This document shows positions 62,156 to 64,000 of a DNA stretch of 64,000 nt, piece by piece. The DNA lies in contig JAKQUI010000006.1 in the NCBI GenBank assembly GCA_029562645.1, forward strand, positions 47,392-111,391, written 5' to 3'. The notes beneath the pieces were generated by a model. It made no database searches, was not told where the DNA came from, and was given only the letters and a program-made list of their open reading frames with translations. The stretch comes from Spirochaetota bacterium (lineage in GTDB: Bacteria; Spirochaetota; UBA4802; JAKQUI01). Made by a program: the position numbers and the translations under genes. Every line of letters starts with the position of its first letter. The first letter of the stretch is position 1.

Positions 62156-64000
62156 ATGAAGCGGTTTATGGCAGTGATGATGGCCGTGATGATGGTGGGC
62201 GGCCTGTTTGCGTGTACCGGCAAGAAGGGCAGTAAGGGTATTCCGGGCGGAAGCGGTAGTTCGATTGATCGCTCGGGCAGCGCGTTCGTGTCGGCGCAGG
62301 ATGGCGGAACTGTCGTGTATAACGATGAAGTTGCGCTCACGGTGCCGGAGAACTCGATCCAACAGGATGCCACGATCACCGTGGAGAAAACATCCGAGAT
62401 CCCCGCGGGGCAATCGGACAGTCTGGTTCACGCGGGAACTGCTTATAAGTTTGGCCCGGAAGGAACGTCGTTTGATCCGAGCAAGCCGGCCGTTCTCGAG
62501 ATCAGCTATAATGAACAGGCGCTTGTAGCGAAGGGTCTCTCGCCGCAGACGCTTCAGATTTACTATTTCAATACAGAGCTGCAGCAATACGTGGCCGTTC
62601 CCAGCTATGTGGATGACGCAGCGAAGAAGGTTGTCGCGATCGTGGAGCATTTCACGGTGTATTTGCCGTTCGCGAAATCGCTGGTTCCGGGCAATAATGC
62701 CCCGCATGCGGCGATAATGGACCCGGTGCCAAATCCCATCCGGGCCAATTCACCCATTTATATTCGTGCCCAGGCCTATGACTGGGACGGCGGCGGATCC
62801 ATCGCCGGCGTGAAGCTTTCCTATCGCAAGCTGCGCCCCAACGGCAGTGCGATCCCCGGTCCGTGGCAGACGGTGTTCATGAATAAGGAGGTCCGCCCCA
62901 ACGAGCTTTCAATTTACGGATTTCTCATTCCAGCGTCGTTCCTGACGTCCGCGGACCTCGCGGCGGGTAATGATATCGAATTCAGGGTGGAGGCAATTGA
63001 CAATCTGGGCGCCGTAACGACGGCCTCCCGATCCATTGACGTAACCCGTCGCTACCAGGCGGGGACGCTGTCGTTCAATCCTGCCTCTCAGACGATCGCC
63101 GCGGGTTTCGAGCGTAATTTCGTGCTTCGCGGTCGCGATACTAACGGGACAATGTACAATCTCATCCCGGAAATCTTCGCTCTGGCAAACAATTACGGGA
63201 CGATAAAGCAGCAGTTCGCTGCGGGCGTCCTGTTCCACGCGAAGAACACCGGCATCGAAACACTGAGCGCGGGATTTGGCGCCGAAAGCGCGTCGTCGGC
63301 CATATCGGTTCGTAACGGATCGCTCGAGCGCATTTCAATCTTGAATGAATCGGGCCTTCTCCTCGATGGCGATGTCGTACTCTCCGAGGGCGTTCCGTGC
63401 AACTTCGACGTTCTCGGGTACGATGAATACGGCAACAGAATACTCGTTGTCCCTGCATGGACGGCGGATGCCGCCATTGGCACCATTAACCAGGATGGCG
63501 TGCTGAATACGAACGGTGCGCGGGGTACGGGCACGGTATCGGCGACACTCGGCGCGAAATCGGCGTCGCATTCGGTCACGGTGTATAGCCGCGCGAAGGA
63601 CATCACGGCATTTTCGGTTCTGGGGATCGATGGGAGTATTGACGGCACGAATATCAGCGTGACCGTTCCGGCCGGTACGCTTCGCCATAGCATCGTCTCC
63701 ACGTTCACGACAACCGGCGTAAGTGTGTATTGCGGCGCCACGCAGCTCCAGAGCGGGGTCACACAGCTCGACATGACCAATCCCGTTATCTTCAAGGTCT
63801 TTGCGGAGGATGGGTCGTGGAAGGAGTATACGGTAACGCTGGTTAATAATCCTGCGGATCCGATTTATTGGAGTCGATGTGAGAGTATTGGGAATTTGAC
63901 CAATGCTGAGATTGGTGTATTTGGTCCTTATGTGACTGGTTCATTTATGGGGGCTTCGGGTGTGAAATTTGGCAATGGTGTTTATAATTTTGGGCCAGGC
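62156..64000 (+). CDS. Large multi-domain surface lipoprotein, N-terminal part
   Basis: Open to the right edge (615 codons visible). ATG after AGAGGAG; signal peptide ending near GLFAC. A ZU5-like beta domain (~40-180; GGTVVYNDEVALTVPENSI, FGPEGTSFDP). Two or more Ig-like/cadherin-like domains follow (~185-480). A DUF5018-like domain comes next (~480-565; ITAFSVLGIDGSI, SVTVPAGTLRHS, VFAEDGSWKEYTVTL), then the start of a LamG-type domain (IYWSRCESIGN). It is probably exposed on the cell surface and may bind polysaccharide. Codon use becomes markedly more AT-rich from about 63840 onward. Likely controlled by the sigma factor encoded upstream. Confidence 0.85.
   Translation, partial: MKRFMAVMMAVMMVGGLFACTGKKGSKGIPGGSGSSIDRSGSAFVSAQDGGTVVYNDEVALTVPENSIQQDATITVEKTSEIPAGQSDSLVHAGTAYKFGPEGTSFDPSKPAVLEISYNEQALVAKGLSPQTLQIYYFNTELQQYVAVPSYVDDAAKKVVAIVEHFTVYLPFAKSLVPGNNAPHAAIMDPVPNPIRANSPIYIRAQAYDWDGGGSIAGVKLSYRKLRPNGSAIPGPWQTVFMNKEVRPNELSIYGFLIPASFLTSADLAAGNDIEFRVEAIDNLGAVTTASRSIDVTRRYQAGTLSFNPASQTIAAGFERNFVLRGRDTNGTMYNLIPEIFALANNYGTIKQQFAAGVLFHAKNTGIETLSAGFGAESASSAISVRNGSLERISILNESGLLLDGDVVLSEGVPCNFDVLGYDEYGNRILVVPAWTADAAIGTINQDGVLNTNGARGTGTVSATLGAKSASHSVTVYSRAKDITAFSVLGIDGSIDGTNISVTVPAGTLRHSIVSTFTTTGVSVYCGATQLQSGVTQLDMTNPVIFKVFAEDGSWKEYTVTLVNNPADPIYWSRCESIGNLTNAEIGVFGPYVTGSFMGASGVKFGNGVYNFGPG

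Overview
The window is GC-rich DNA with a less GC-rich stretch at about 2-16.5 kb. It encodes a diderm bacterium that exports many lipoproteins. Three things make a spirochaete (Leptospira/Turneriella-like or an uncultured Spirochaetota relative) my best guess: giant Ser/Thr kinase-AAA-TPR-GAF proteins, two 7TMR-DISM sensors, and LamG/beta-propeller lipoproteins. This is inference from gene content; there is no rRNA or other marker to confirm it.

Layout. 1-1.3 kb: the N-terminal part of a minus-strand kinase-like/AAA signalling protein that has lost its catalytic residues. 1.5-15.4 kb: a plus-strand array of exported proteins. A GAF protein leads into three tandem paralogous lipoproteins separated by duplicated spacers, then a series of TPR lipoproteins alternating with secreted partner proteins. 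Two decayed copies, a GAF tail and a TPR lipoprotein head, lie inside it. The array ends in a TPR-ankyrin lipoprotein and an FGE-fold lipoprotein. 15.7-16.4 kb: a HEPN/MNT toxin-antitoxin pair whose HEPN gene is frameshifted. 17.3-23.4 kb: STAS protein, UvrD/PcrA helicase, B12-binding radical SAM protein and metF. 23.5-32 kb: a large lipoprotein, a LytTR regulator overlapping a sensor with two histidine-kinase cores, and two more exported proteins. 32.3-34.8 kb: a DUF362 protein and a membrane polyferredoxin. 34.85-35.6 kb: a DUF433/DUF5615 module bracketed by two identical 40-bp terminator-containing repeats. 35.6-38.6 kb: secreted lipase, two small membrane proteins and an ORF6N protein. 38.6-43.3 kb: kinase-AAA-GAF protein ending in an AraC-type DNA-binding domain. 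43.5-51.6 kb: SNF2-type helicase with a tiny coupled leader ORF, seven-bladed propeller lipoprotein, metallo-beta-lactamase-fold hydrolase, membrane proteins and PilZ. 51.7-58.9 kb: a 7TM-PP2C phosphatase followed by a 1740-residue kinase-AAA-GAF-PP2C protein. 59.6-64 kb: an ECF sigma factor, a membrane-anchored partner, a CsgG-like/beta-barrel protein, and the start of a large surface lipoprotein.

Common themes are signalling by phosphorylation and partner switching (three kinase-like giants, two PP2C phosphatases, one STAS protein, one hybrid sensor) and surface lipoproteins. The most testable new observations are: (i) a bipartite motif, TTTTGTCAC-N15-GACGYTWCT, upstream of both the ECF sigma gene and the downstream surface lipoprotein, suggesting one autoregulated regulon; (ii) the tandem lipoprotein array, with conserved ends, variable middles and duplicated spacers; and (iii) divergence of output domains and loss of catalytic residues among the kinase-AAA-GAF paralogues.

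Many long open frames run antisense to the GC-rich genes. They were treated as shadows and left out.
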